Shown piece by piece: positions 14,855-23,581 of a DNA stretch of 64,000 nucleotides (position 1 is its first letter; the number at the start of each line of letters is the position of its first letter). The translations under genes were made by a program, and so were the position numbers. Location: contig NZ_JMEX01000007.1 in the NCBI RefSeq assembly GCF_000760735.1, positions 248,001-312,000 on the forward strand, read 5' to 3'. The stretch comes from Rhodococcoides fascians A44A. GTDB taxonomy: Bacteria; Actinomycetota; Actinomycetes; Mycobacteriales; Mycobacteriaceae. A model generated the notes under the pieces. The model had not been told where the DNA came from and ran no database searches. It worked only from the letters and a program-made list of their open reading frames with translations.

Positions 14855-15170
14855 TCGATCGACACCTTTGTCCATCCGCGCCCACCACCAGTTCCGAGCG
14901 AAAGTGGCGTTCAGTCAGTCAGACTGACCGAACGGGCCGTTCGCTCCGGAGAAAGTGCCTCAATCGACGCCTTCGTTCGCCTACGCCCACGACCAGCTTC
15001 GAGCGAAAGTGGCGTTCAATCAGTCAGGCTGACCAAAAGGACCGTTCGCTCTGGAGAAAGTGCCGGGTGGAGGCGCCTTCGTCGCCTGCACCCACGATCA
15101 GCTTCGAGCGAAAGTGGCGTTCAGTCAGTCAGACTGACCGAACGGCCCGTTCGCTCCGAAAAAAGTGCAG
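14855..15170. repeat. Three tandem 105-bp units containing a nested palindrome
   Basis: Palindromic cores at 14896-14958, 15001-15063 and 15106-15168, exactly 105 bp apart. Each core runs GAGCGAAAGTGGCGTTC, then a TCAGTC/GACTGA inner dyad, then GTTCGCTC and ends GAAAGTGC; outer GAGCGAA pairs with TTCGCTC. The linkers (CGACGCCTTCGTCGCCT-like) also repeat. Two more cores in opposite orientation lie at 21104-21260. This fills the 340-bp gap between genes; the last unit ends 10 bp before the stop of the acyl ligase, so it may double as a terminator. Confidence 0.9.
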
Positions 15171-15179
15171 TGGAAAGGT

Positions 15180-16805
15180 TCAGCCCAGTTCGATGACGTT
15201 CAAAGCGCCGTCGGCGTGGGAGCTTCGCAGACGCTTCTTGTCGTACTTGCCGACGCTGGTCTTGGGGACTTCGTCGATGAAGGTCCAGCGTTCGGGCAAC
15301 TGCCAGTGAGCAACTCGACCGTCGAGGAATTCGCGCAACTCCTCGGCCGCGACCTTTTCGCCGTCGCGCACCACGACGGCGACCAGAGGACGCTCGTCCC
15401 ATTTTTGGTCGGGAACTCCGATGACCGCGGCCTCGCGCACGGCTGGATGCTCCATCACGTGGTTCTCCAGTTCCACCGACGAGATCCATTCGCCGCCGGA
15501 CTTGATGATGTCCTTGGATCTGTCCGTCAGCGTCAGGTAACCGCCGGGGGAGATGGTGCCGACATCACCGGTCCGGAGCCAGCCGTCGTCGAACTTGTCA
15601 TGCGCGTCGTTGCGGTAGTAACTGCCGGTGATCCATGGCCCCCGCACCTCCAGTTCGCCTACCTGCTTGCCGTCCCAGGGCAGTTCCTTTCCGCTGTCGT
15701 CGACGAGGCGAGCGCGAACCGCAGCGACGAAACGCCCCTGCGTGCAACGGAGATCGAATTCTTCCTCCGCCGACAGTCCGACGTCGGGTCGTCCCGAGGT
15801 GCCGACGGGCGAGGTCTCCGTCATGCCCCACGCCTGCGTGATGTGTATCCCGTACTTCTCGTGGAAGGCGCGCATCAGCGAAGGCGGGCAGGCACTTCCG
15901 CCGACGAGGACATCTCGCAGGCTCGATAGGTCGGCCGGATGCTCGTCGAGATGAACAAGCAGTGCCTGCCAGATCGTCGGGACGGCAGCAGCAGCCGTCG
16001 GACGCAACGTCGACATCATCTCGGCAAGGGGAGCGGGCTGCAGAAACCTGTCCGGCATGATCAACGACGCCCCGACCATCAACGCGGCGTACGGCAACCC
16101 CCACGACATCGCGTGGAACATCGGCACGATCGCCAGCACCTTGTCGGACTGCGCGAGGCCCATCGCGTCGGACATGCACGCCTGCATGGAATGCAGCCAG
16201 ATGGAACGGTGCGAGTACACCACCCCCTTCGGATCACCGGTGGTTCCGGACGTGTAACACATTGCCGCAGCGGATCGTTCGTCGAGCTCCGGCCAGTCGA
16301 ACTCCTCCGGGCGGCCTTCGAGGAGGGCCTCGTAGGCGAGCACTTCGATCCCGTCGGGCGCGTCGACATCAGCGGGATCGACGCCGACGACGACGAGGTG
16401 ACGCACCGTCGGCATCGTCGGAAGCAAAGGCGTCAGGAGCGGCAGGAGGCTGGCGTCGGCGATGATCACCTGGTCCTCGGCGTGGTTCACGATGTAGGTG
16501 AGCTGCTCGGGGAAGAGACGAATGTTCAGCGTGTGCAGCACCGCGCCCATCGCGGGAACGGCCATGTACGCCTCCATGTGAGGCGCGTTGTTCCACATGA
16601 ACGTGGCGACCCTCTGGTCGTCGTCGATCCCGATCGACCGGAGCCCATGAGCGAGCTGCGCCGCCCGCTTGCCCAGATGCTCGAACGTGACGGTCGACGG
16701 ACCGTGCTCGCTCCAGGTCGTGACCTCCGCTGCCGGGTGAATCGACGTCCCGAACCGAACGAGCTGGCCGATCGACAACGGGGTGTCCTGCATGGTGCTC
16801 TTCAT
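15180..16805 (-). CDS. Fatty-acyl-CoA ligase (FadD type)
   Basis: 541 residues from the ATG at 16805 (GGGAG upstream). ANL superfamily motifs are complete: YTSGTTGDPKGV (phosphate loop), WGMTETSPVGT (A5), LRTGDVGTISPGGYLTLTDR (A7/A8) and a C-terminal PKTSVGKYDKK with the catalytic lysine. It activates a carboxylic acid to the acyl-adenylate and then the CoA thioester in the cytosol; the sequence is of the medium/long-chain type. It is divergent from the PPOX gene at 16948. No operon partner is visible. Confidence 0.9.
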   Translation of the reverse strand: MKSTMQDTPLSIGQLVRFGTSIHPAAEVTTWSEHGPSTVTFEHLGKRAAQLAHGLRSIGIDDDQRVATFMWNNAPHMEAYMAVPAMGAVLHTLNIRLFPEQLTYIVNHAEDQVIIADASLLPLLTPLLPTMPTVRHLVVVGVDPADVDAPDGIEVLAYEALLEGRPEEFDWPELDERSAAAMCYTSGTTGDPKGVVYSHRSIWLHSMQACMSDAMGLAQSDKVLAIVPMFHAMSWGLPYAALMVGASLIMPDRFLQPAPLAEMMSTLRPTAAAAVPTIWQALLVHLDEHPADLSSLRDVLVGGSACPPSLMRAFHEKYGIHITQAWGMTETSPVGTSGRPDVGLSAEEEFDLRCTQGRFVAAVRARLVDDSGKELPWDGKQVGELEVRGPWITGSYYRNDAHDKFDDGWLRTGDVGTISPGGYLTLTDRSKDIIKSGGEWISSVELENHVMEHPAVREAAVIGVPDQKWDERPLVAVVVRDGEKVAAEELREFLDGRVAHWQLPERWTFIDEVPKTSVGKYDKKRLRSSHADGALNVIELG

Positions 16806-16947
16806 GAACGTTCCACTCCCAATCATTCCGTGCGCTGTGTGCTGCGCGTCACACTTGCACAATACGGACTACCGCCGAGTGCGCCCGCAGAATCGGCAGG
16901 GACTCGAGCCGGCAGCAACGAACCGATCAGCGCGTACGTTGGCATCC

Positions 16948-17337
16948 ATGACCGCTTCGTTCCTCGCGCTCGGTGACCAGCCGTTCGTCTCGCTCACCAC
17001 GTTCCGCAGATCCGGCGAGCCGGTCTCGACGCCGGTGTGGATCGGCCGCGACGGGGACGAACTGATCGTGCTCACCCCGACCGACAGCGGCAAGGTCAAA
17101 CGAATCAGGAACTCGGGACGCGTCGAACTCCGCCCCTGCAACCGGCGAGGAAAGGTGCCCGACGACGCCGTCACGCACGCTGGTACCGCGCGCATCGTCA
17201 CCGACGAGCCCGCGCGCCGTGCAACCGAGTTGATTCGACAGAAGTACGGCGTCGAATTTCGGATCGTGATGCTGATCGAGCGGGTGGTCGCGCGCGGACG
17301 CAAGCCCCGGGTGATTCTTGCCATCGACGGCGGGTGA
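16948..17337 (+). CDS. PPOX class flavin/F420-dependent oxidoreductase
   Basis: 129 residues from the ATG at 16948; the longer open frame has no support. Split beta-barrel signature: VSLTTFRRSGEPVSTPVWIGRDGDELIVLTP, followed by SGKVKRIRNSGRVELRPCNRRG and HAGTARIV. Actinobacterial proteins of this type use F420 or FMN to reduce small substrates; which one is not decidable here. It lies 53 bp upstream of the FAD monooxygenase in the same direction, so the two may be co-expressed. Confidence 0.8.
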   Translation: MTASFLALGDQPFVSLTTFRRSGEPVSTPVWIGRDGDELIVLTPTDSGKVKRIRNSGRVELRPCNRRGKVPDDAVTHAGTARIVTDEPARRATELIRQKYGVEFRIVMLIERVVARGRKPRVILAIDGG

Positions 17338-17390
17338 ATTCTCACCGAACTCGTCGCGCACGGGACTGGTTTCGAGACACCATCTCCAGC

Positions 17391-18869
17391 ATGACGATCT
17401 TCGATACCGACGTCCTGGTGGTGGGAGCGGGCCCAGTCGGGCTGGTTCTCGCCGTCGACCTCGCTCGCCGCGGCACACGAGTGCGCGTCATCGACCGCCG
17501 CACCGAACCCACCGATGAATCCCGCGCCGTCGTCGTACATTCTCGAAGCCTGGAAATGATGGACGCACTGGGCGTCGTCGACGACATCGTGGCATCGGGA
17601 CGCACGACAGTGGGAGTGCATTTCCACGCCGACGGAAAGTTGTTGGCGCAGATTCCGCTGGACACCGTCGACAGCGCCTACCCGTTCACGGTGACCACGG
17701 CACAGACGGAAACCGAAGCCGTCCTGACGAGGCGGCTGCTCGACCTGGGGGTAGAGATCCAGCGCGGGGAAGAGCTGACCGACTTCGTCCAGGACGACGA
17801 CGGGGTGCGGGCAACTGTCGGAAGCGACACCGTGACGTGCCGATACCTCGTTGGATGTGACGGGGCGTCGAGCACCGTTCGTCATCACCTCGGCCTGAAG
17901 CTGCAAGGCTCGTTCGTGGGCGAGCGCTTCCTGATGGGCGACGTCGACGCCACCTACCCGTTCGACACGAGCGCGATGCACATCTTCGCGTCCGCCGGGT
18001 CGGGCCCGGCGATGCTGTTTCCGATGGTCGGCGACCGCGTCCGCGTCATCGCAGCGATCGACGCATCCGAATCCGGGCGGGCGCCGTCGTTGGATTGGTT
18101 GCAGCGCCTGTGCACTCAGCGAGGGCTCGGCGTGGACCTGCGCTCGCCCCGGTGGCTGACGACGTTCGAGATCCATCACGCGCAGGTGCCGAGGTACCGG
18201 ACCGGCAGGGTCTTCCTCGCCGGCGACGCCGCCCACGTGCACAGTCCCGCGGGCGGGCAGGGCATGAACACCGGGATGCAGGACGCATTCAACCTCGGCT
18301 GGAAACTCGCAGCAGCGACGAGAGGGAACGCGTCGGAACTGCTTCTCGACAGCTACCACGACGAGCGGCATCCCGTCGCTGCACACGTCATCGCGGAGAC
18401 GACGACCTTGACCACCGCGGCCACCGTCGAATCCAAAGTCGTTCGGACCGTGCGCAACAAGGTGCTGCGCATCGTGGCGGGAACCAAGTTCGCACAGCAC
18501 CGGATCGCCGACGAGATGGAGGAATTCACCGTCGCCTACCACGGCAGCCCGATCGTCCGGCAAGGCGTGCACGGACATGTGGCACCCGGTGACGCGGCGC
18601 CGCCGGTCGTCGGAACCGAGTTGTGGCACAGCCTCGCTCGGGCACATCGGGAGCATCCGAACGACCACCTGCTGGTCGCCGGCACCCCCTCGATGTCGGT
18701 GCCCGGCACGACTCCCGTCGTCGTCGACGATCCCGAGCGCAAGATCGCGCAGCGGTACGGGCTCAAGACACCCGACGGTGTGGTTCTCGTGCGGCCCGAC
18801 GGCTACGTCGGCGCCATCTCGCCTCTAGGCGACCGTGCGCCGATCGACGCCGCGCTGGCCCTGCTCTGA
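17391..18869 (+). CDS. FAD-dependent aromatic-ring hydroxylase (PHBH family)
   Basis: 492 residues from the ATG at 17391. Seen: FAD-binding GAGPVGL near residue 11, GCDGASSTVRHHLGL (DG motif) near 150, and VFLAGDAAHVHSPAGGQGMNTGMQDAFNLGWKLA split across the GD motif near 280. A C-terminal thioredoxin-like extension ends with a GVVLVRPDGYVGAIS stretch, typical of phenol or polyketide hydroxylases such as MhpA-like and tetracycline-type enzymes. It should hydroxylate an aromatic substrate with NAD(P)H and O2; the substrate is unknown. Confidence 0.88.
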   Translation: MTIFDTDVLVVGAGPVGLVLAVDLARRGTRVRVIDRRTEPTDESRAVVVHSRSLEMMDALGVVDDIVASGRTTVGVHFHADGKLLAQIPLDTVDSAYPFTVTTAQTETEAVLTRRLLDLGVEIQRGEELTDFVQDDDGVRATVGSDTVTCRYLVGCDGASSTVRHHLGLKLQGSFVGERFLMGDVDATYPFDTSAMHIFASAGSGPAMLFPMVGDRVRVIAAIDASESGRAPSLDWLQRLCTQRGLGVDLRSPRWLTTFEIHHAQVPRYRTGRVFLAGDAAHVHSPAGGQGMNTGMQDAFNLGWKLAAATRGNASELLLDSYHDERHPVAAHVIAETTTLTTAATVESKVVRTVRNKVLRIVAGTKFAQHRIADEMEEFTVAYHGSPIVRQGVHGHVAPGDAAPPVVGTELWHSLARAHREHPNDHLLVAGTPSMSVPGTTPVVVDDPERKIAQRYGLKTPDGVVLVRPDGYVGAISPLGDRAPIDAALALL

Positions 18870-18952
18870 ACAGCGGGCGACTGCCTCAGAGATCCCTCAA
18901 TCTCGGCCGGTACGGTGACGCCCGGTAGCGTCGGGCGGAGATCGGGAGTTCG

Positions 18953-19597
18953 TTGAGAAAGAAGTTGTGGCGCGTGGCGGTCGGCCTCGTCGTCGGCGTG
19001 CTCGCCGTTGTCCTCGCGTCTGCGGCATGGGTGGCGACCGTGTCCTTCGGGCGGGTGCACGACGCCGCCGACGCACCCCCCGCGCCGGTGGTCATCGTCC
19101 TCGGATCCCAGGTGCGCGACGGCAAGCCGATGAAGTACCTGGAAGGTCGGCTCGACGCTGCTGTGTCGCTGTTCGAGTCCGGTCGAGCCCGCGCGGTTCT
19201 GGTCTCCGGTGATGCGAACGGTCGGTCCGGCAACGAAATCGCTGCCATGACCGAATATCTCGTCGACGCCGGAATCCCGTCCGACAGGATCGTCGGCGAC
19301 GACTACGGCCTCGACACCTACGACACTTGCTGGCGCGCCGCGACGACCTTCGGGGTCGAGAAGGCACTCGTCGTCAGTCAAGGCTTGCACGTGTCCAGAG
19401 CTGTCGCGCTGTGCCGGGACGCAGGCATCGACGTCGACGGGGTGGACGCAGAATGCGAATGCAACCGACTCGCGGTGCTACGGAACTTCGGTCGCGAGTG
19501 GCTCGCACGGCCCAAAGCCGTGCTGGACCTACTGTCCGGACGCGAGCCTGCCGTCGTGAGCCCCGCCACCGACGAATTGACGGTCACGACGCGTTGA
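18953..19597 (+). CDS. DUF218/SanA-like YdcF family membrane protein
   Basis: 214 residues, TTG start with GGGAG 4 nt upstream. One N-terminal membrane segment (residues 6-30), then an extracytoplasmic DUF218 domain: VVIVLGSQVRDGKPMKYLE, RARAVLVSGDANG, TYDTCWRAA and ALVVSQGLHVSRA. SanA proteins influence envelope permeability; the enzymatic activity is not settled. The 3' end overlaps the convergent zinc ATPase gene by 69 bp, an unusually long overlap, so one of the two ends could be shorter in reality. Confidence 0.85.
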   Translation: MRKKLWRVAVGLVVGVLAVVLASAAWVATVSFGRVHDAADAPPAPVVIVLGSQVRDGKPMKYLEGRLDAAVSLFESGRARAVLVSGDANGRSGNEIAAMTEYLVDAGIPSDRIVGDDYGLDTYDTCWRAATTFGVEKALVVSQGLHVSRAVALCRDAGIDVDGVDAECECNRLAVLRNFGREWLARPKAVLDLLSGREPAVVSPATDELTVTTR

Positions 19598-20233
19598 CGA
19601 CAAAATCTCCCCGCGCCCGAGAGTGATGGTGACATCCGCGCGATCCGCATCGTCGGCGTCGTGAGTGGCCATGACCACCACGGCGCCGCGGGCCGCCTCG
19701 TCGTCGACGACGCTGTTGATGATCTCGCGGGCCTCCGCGTCGAGACCCGTCGTCGGCTCGTCCAGAAGAACCAGATCTCCATGCTCGACGAGCGCCTGCG
19801 CCAGCAGCGCCCGCTGACGCTGCCCACCGGACAACTCCGCCAACCGTCGCGACCGCAGATCGGTCAGTTTCAATCGATCGATGGCCTCGTCGACGGCACG
19901 GCGATCCGCGGCACTGGCCCGACCGAGGATTCCGCGACGTGGCCACGTCCCCATCGCAACGACCTCGCCGACGGTGACAGCCATCCGATCGTTGACGTCA
20001 CTGCGCTGCGGAACGTAACTGATACGTCTGTGTCGAATGTCGACAGCGCCCGACGCGGGCTCGACGATGCCTGCAAGAGATTGCAACACGGTCGATTTGC
20101 CGGAACCGTTGTGACCGACGAGAGCGGTGACGGTGCCTGGCTCGAACGACGCACTGACGTCGTGGAGGGCAACGGTGTTGCCGTACCGGACGGTCAGGGA
20201 TCGAACAGACACGGATTCGCTCACGACAACCAT
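19529..20233 (-). CDS. aztA: Zinc ABC transporter ATP-binding protein AztA
   Basis: 234 residues. Walker A GHNGSGKST, Q-loop YVPQRSD, signature LSGGQRQRALLAQALV, Walker B LVLLDEPTTGLD and the H-loop ATHDADD are all present. Similar to metal-type (ZnuC/MntB/AztA) ATPases. It is divergent from the permease with only 21 bp between the starts, and a Zur-like box covers its ATG (an alternative GTG lies at 20224). With AztB, AztC and AztD nearby the assignment to the Azt zinc importer is firm. The ATPase works on the cytoplasmic face. Confidence 0.85.
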   Translation of the reverse strand: MVVVSESVSVRSLTVRYGNTVALHDVSASFEPGTVTALVGHNGSGKSTVLQSLAGIVEPASGAVDIRHRRISYVPQRSDVNDRMAVTVGEVVAMGTWPRRGILGRASAADRRAVDEAIDRLKLTDLRSRRLAELSGGQRQRALLAQALVEHGDLVLLDEPTTGLDAEAREIINSVVDDEAARGAVVVMATHDADDADRADVTITLGRGEILSSTRRDRQFVGGGAHDGRLASGQ

Positions 20234-20240
20234 TATCGCA
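20224..20240. promoter_or_regulatory. Zur-like box 1
   Basis: CGACAACCATTATCGCA, aligned with boxes at 21319 and 23545 to give yGACAAtCrTTaTCaT; the reverse reads like the ATGATAAyGATTGTC Zur site of actinobacteria. It sits between the divergent aztA and aztB and over the aztA start codon. Confidence 0.55.
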
Positions 20241-20254
20241 TAGGGTTCCAGGCC

Positions 20255-21124
20255 GTGGACTGGCTACTCGACCCCTTCGCTGTCTCGTTCGTACAGCGCG
20301 CCCTCTGGGCAGGCATGCTCGTATCGATACTGTGCGCGCTCGTCGGAACATGGGTCGTGTTGCGCGGCATGGCATTCCTGAGCGATGCCGTGTCGCACGG
20401 AATGCTGCCCGGCGTCGCGATCGCGTACCTCCTCAGCGCGAACCTGCTCATCGGAGCGGCAGTGAGTGCCGTCGTCATGATCGGCGGCGTCGCCTGGGTC
20501 TCCCGCAACTCCCGACTGTCCGAGGACACCGGAATCGGACTGCTCTTCGTCGGCATGCTCGCACTCGGCGTAGTGATCGTCTCCCGCGCGAGATCATTCG
20601 CCGTCGACCTGACATCCTTCCTCTTCGGCGACGTCCTCTCCGCCACCCACGCGGACCTGGTATTCCTCGTCATCGCAGCCGCCGTCGCACTCGTCGTCTC
20701 CGTCGTCGCCTACCGCCCCTTCGTCGCCATGGTCTTCGACGAACGCAAAGCCCACACCTTCGGATTCCGGCCCCGCCTCGCACACGTCGTACTCCTGGCC
20801 CTGGTCGTCCTGGCCGTCGTCGCATCCTTCCGAATCGTCGGAACACTCCTCGTCTTCGGCCTACTCGTCGCACCCTCCGCCACGGCCTACCTCTTCGGGC
20901 GATCCATCGTGCAGTCGATGATCATCGCCACCCTCCTCGGCTGGTCCGCCACCATCACCGGACTCCTCGTCTCCTGGCACGCCAACACCGCCGCCGGCGC
21001 CACCATCGCCGGCCTGGCCGTACTCCAATTCTTCCTCGTCGCCATGGGCAAATCCGCACTCTCGCGCACCCGTCCCTCGGAAATCCCGAACGTGTCCGCG
21101 GGCGCACTTTCTCGGACCGAATGA
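20255..21124 (+). CDS. aztB: Zinc ABC transporter permease AztB
   Basis: 289 residues from a GTG at 20255; the family start (V)DWLLDPFAVSFVQRALWAG decides this against the longer frame. Eight or so membrane segments, LRGMAFLSDAVSHGMLPGVAI being the conserved family-3 metal permease loop, and RIVGTLLVFGLLVAPSATAYL near residue 190. It imports Zn2+ handed over by AztC. The last seven codons and stop are provided by a dispersed palindromic repeat (21104-21165), so the natural C-terminus may have been altered by repeat insertion. Confidence 0.88.
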   Translation: MDWLLDPFAVSFVQRALWAGMLVSILCALVGTWVVLRGMAFLSDAVSHGMLPGVAIAYLLSANLLIGAAVSAVVMIGGVAWVSRNSRLSEDTGIGLLFVGMLALGVVIVSRARSFAVDLTSFLFGDVLSATHADLVFLVIAAAVALVVSVVAYRPFVAMVFDERKAHTFGFRPRLAHVVLLALVVLAVVASFRIVGTLLVFGLLVAPSATAYLFGRSIVQSMIIATLLGWSATITGLLVSWHANTAAGATIAGLAVLQFFLVAMGKSALSRTRPSEIPNVSAGALSRTE

Positions 21125-21260
21125 ACCGTTCGGTCACTCAGAGTGACTGAACGCCACGTTCGCTCCGAGCGGGGTGGTGGGTGCGGACGAACGAGGGTGC
21201 ACTATTTCGGAGCGAATGAACCGTTCGGTCACTCAGAGTGACTGAACGCCACGTTCGCTC
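21104..21260. repeat. Two inverted-orientation copies of the nested palindromic repeat
   Basis: Cores at 21104-21165 and 21199-21260 (95 bp apart) are the reverse-strand form of the 14.9-15.2 kb repeats: GCACTTTCTCGG-, CGTTCGGTCACTCAGAGTGACTGAACG-like inner dyad, then CCACGTTCGCTC. The first copy overlaps the aztB stop codon. Confidence 0.85.
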
Positions 21261-21318
21261 GGACCGGGGTGCCAACCGGGGCGCTATGGGGTCGGCTTGG
21301 GGAATGGTTTAACATAAA

Positions 21319-21335
21319 CGACAATCGTTATCATT
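21319..21335. promoter_or_regulatory. Zur-like box 2
   Basis: CGACAATCGTTATCATT in an AT-rich patch 18 bp before the aztD GTG; contains AACGA-CAA-TCGTT dyad. The best of the three matches to the known actinobacterial Zur site. Confidence 0.7.
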
Positions 21336-21353
21336 TCTGCTCCGAGGAGTTCT

Positions 21354-22574
21354 GTGTTCGCCCGTAAAACCGTTCTGACCATTGGCATTGTTGCCCTGAC
21401 TGCTGCTGGGTGCGGTAGCAGCGATGATGCTGCACCTGTTGTGGAGGAAACCGGCACTGCTCGGGCGGGTAGTGACCTGGCTGCGGAGGCTGGGTCGACC
21501 GAGGTCGAGGGTCCGGAGCCTCGGCTCGTTGTCGCCGACGCCGACTCCGGGCGCATCGAGGTTGTCGATCTCGCCACCGAGGAGTCCGTCCACACGTTCG
21601 ATGTCGGGAACGCGTCGAGCATCACGACCATCAACGGTCGCTATGCCGTCGCGACCGATGACGAGCATGCGCATCTGCTCGATCCCGGCTCGTGGACCAT
21701 CGACCACGGCGACCACACGCATTCGTACGTCAAGGATCCCGTCGACATCGGCTCGCTCGACGGCGCCGAGCCCGCGCATGTCATCGCCGGCGACCGGAAG
21801 GTGTCGGTGTTCTTCGACGGCGCCGGGCGTGCGGATGTCGTCGACTTCGATTCGTTGAGCAAGGCCGAGTCGACGGTTGCGACGACGATCGAGTCCAACG
21901 CTCATCACGGCATCGCGGTTCCGCTGTCCGATCACTTCGTGGTCTCCACCGGTGGGACGGAGGAGGACCTGCCGACGGGTCTCGAATTGCGTGACAGCTC
22001 GGGTGACGTCGTTCGTCCGCTGGACGCGGCGTGCCCGGAGATGCACGGGGAAGCGGTGTTCTCCAACTACTTCGTCGTCGCCTGCGAGGACGGTGTGCTG
22101 AAGGTGGATGCATCGGCGGACTTCGCGACGACGAAGTTCCCGTACCCGTCGCCCGACGCTCGGGCATGGTCGTTCGCTCATGGTTCGCGGGGCGCCCTCG
22201 TTGCCGCACCGACGGAGACCGGGGTGCTTGTACTCGACACGAGGTCGGGGGAGTGGGTGCAGGCCAGGACCGCCGACGAGGCGCTGTCGGCGGGAGTGTC
22301 CAGCGACGGCAAGACCGTGTTCTCCGTGCAGGCGGACGGTACGTTCCGTGTGTTCGACGCGGTGACCGGCGCCGAAACGTCGTCGACGCCCGTGGTTCGA
22401 CCGACGGCCGACGACGGCGACGCGCCCGAACTTCAGGTCGGCGGTACCCGCGCCTACGTGTCCGATCCCGTGGCCAGGACAGTCACCGAGATCGACTACC
22501 GCGACGGCGGTCGCGTCGCGCGAACCTTCGACTTCGACTTCGCGCCCGCATCGATCGGTGTGATAGGCGCATGA
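21354..22574 (+). CDS. aztD: AztD-type zinc metallochaperone, lipoprotein
   Basis: 406 residues, GTG start after GAGGAG. Lipobox TAAGC (Cys20), an acidic linker, then a seven-bladed beta-propeller. A His-rich loop (DHGDHTHS, about residues 119-126) is in the position expected for zinc capture; AHHGIAV and CPEMHGEAV with a second Cys (ACEDG) are further conserved sites. AztD proteins pass Zn to the AztC binding protein on the outer face. Stop overlaps the aztC ATG by 4 bp. Preceded by a Zur box. Confidence 0.85.
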   Translation: MFARKTVLTIGIVALTAAGCGSSDDAAPVVEETGTARAGSDLAAEAGSTEVEGPEPRLVVADADSGRIEVVDLATEESVHTFDVGNASSITTINGRYAVATDDEHAHLLDPGSWTIDHGDHTHSYVKDPVDIGSLDGAEPAHVIAGDRKVSVFFDGAGRADVVDFDSLSKAESTVATTIESNAHHGIAVPLSDHFVVSTGGTEEDLPTGLELRDSSGDVVRPLDAACPEMHGEAVFSNYFVVACEDGVLKVDASADFATTKFPYPSPDARAWSFAHGSRGALVAAPTETGVLVLDTRSGEWVQARTADEALSAGVSSDGKTVFSVQADGTFRVFDAVTGAETSSTPVVRPTADDGDAPELQVGGTRAYVSDPVARTVTEIDYRDGGRVARTFDFDFAPASIGVIGA

Positions 22575-23461
22575 AAAAGCTTCTGCTGGCGGTCCTCCCG
22601 GCCGCGCTGATTCTGGCGGGCTGCTCGGGTGCGGACTCGTCGGGCACACCGACGATCGTGGTGACCACCAACATTCTGGGCGACATCACCTCTAGCATCG
22701 TCGGAGACCAGGCCGACGTGCTGGTGCTCATGCCGCCCAACTCGGATCCGCATTCGTTCGAGATCTCCGCAGCGGAGGCTGCGCGGGTGGAATCGGCGGA
22801 TCTGTTGATCGCCAACGGGCTCGGGCTGGAGGAAGGCGTCGCCAAGACGATCGACGCAGCACGGGCGAACGGCACCGACATTCTCGAGGTCGGCCCCGGC
22901 GTCGACCCCATCGACTACGTCTCCGGGCAGTCGTCGGGCGCCGCGGATCCCCACATCTGGACGGATCCGGAGCGTATGCGCACGGCTGTCGGGCTGATCA
23001 AGGATGCGGTGACCGAGTCGCTGGACGGTGTGGACGTCGAGGCTGCCGCACAGGACTACGACGCCCAGCTCGTCGAGTTGGACGGGCGCATGCAGGAGCG
23101 GTTCGCGCCGATCGTCAATCGCAAGTTGGTGACGAACCACCACGTGTTCGGTTACCTCGCAGACCGTTACGACTTCGAGGTCATCGGTGCAGTCATCCCG
23201 AGTGGCACGACGCTCGCATCTCCGAGTGCGTCCGACCTGTCGGATCTCGCGGGCACCGTGCGCGACGCGGGCGTGCCCACCATCTTCGTCGATTCGTCCC
23301 AGCCCGACAGGCTGGCGCAGGTCATGGCGTCGGAAGCAGGAGTCGACGTCGACGTCGTGAAGCTGTTCACCGAGTCGCTGGGGGACGAGAACTCGGATGC
23401 ACCGACGTATCTCGACATGATGGACTTCAACTCGACCGCCATCGCTGCGGGACTGCGCTGA
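22571..23461 (+). CDS. aztC: Zinc ABC transporter substrate-binding lipoprotein AztC
   Basis: 296 residues, lipobox ILAGC (Cys18). Cluster A-I/TroA fold: TTNILGDITSSIVGDQADVLVLMP, SDPHSFEISAAEAARVESADLLIANGLGLE split around His ligand 1, DPHIWTDPERM with ligand 2, NHHVFGYLADRY with ligand 3, and a final Asp in FVDSSQP. It binds Zn2+ outside the membrane and delivers it to AztB. There is no long His-rich loop, consistent with dependence on AztD. A perfect hairpin follows the stop. Confidence 0.88.
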   Translation: MKKLLLAVLPAALILAGCSGADSSGTPTIVVTTNILGDITSSIVGDQADVLVLMPPNSDPHSFEISAAEAARVESADLLIANGLGLEEGVAKTIDAARANGTDILEVGPGVDPIDYVSGQSSGAADPHIWTDPERMRTAVGLIKDAVTESLDGVDVEAAAQDYDAQLVELDGRMQERFAPIVNRKLVTNHHVFGYLADRYDFEVIGAVIPSGTTLASPSASDLSDLAGTVRDAGVPTIFVDSSQPDRLAQVMASEAGVDVDVVKLFTESLGDENSDAPTYLDMMDFNSTAIAAGLR

Positions 23462-23465
23462 CCCA

Positions 23466-23503
23466 CACCTGCGTGTGCGTGCCACGGTGCGCACACGCAG
23501 GTG
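23466..23503 (+). terminator. Terminator after aztC
   Basis: Perfect 14-bp stem CACCTGCGTGTGCG / CGCACACGCAGGTG with a 10-nt loop, 4 bp after the stop. Confidence 0.75.
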
Positions 23504-23544
23504 AAAGTGCTTGTCACACATGCATTTGTGCGCACTATAGGCTT

Positions 23545-23561
23545 TGACAATCATTTGCATG
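23545..23561. promoter_or_regulatory. Zur-like box 3
   Basis: TGACAATCATTTGCATG in a short AT-rich stretch 20 bp before the second AztD-like gene; imperfect 7-1-7 dyad, aligned with boxes 1 and 2. Confidence 0.5.
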
Positions 23562-23581
23562 TACCTGTATTTCTTTGGAAC

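Noticed and set aside
14855..15170. CRISPR array
   Set aside because: Only three units, spacers are also repeated, unit is 105 bp with internal palindromes, and no cas genes are present.
14467..15309. 280-aa frame through WXG-like copy 3 and the tandem repeats
   Set aside because: Repetitive peptide generated by the 105-bp DNA repeats, out of frame with the conserved protein.
16869..18668. 599-aa minus-strand frame
   Set aside because: Shadow of the PPOX and FAD hydroxylase genes, which have complete catalytic motifs.
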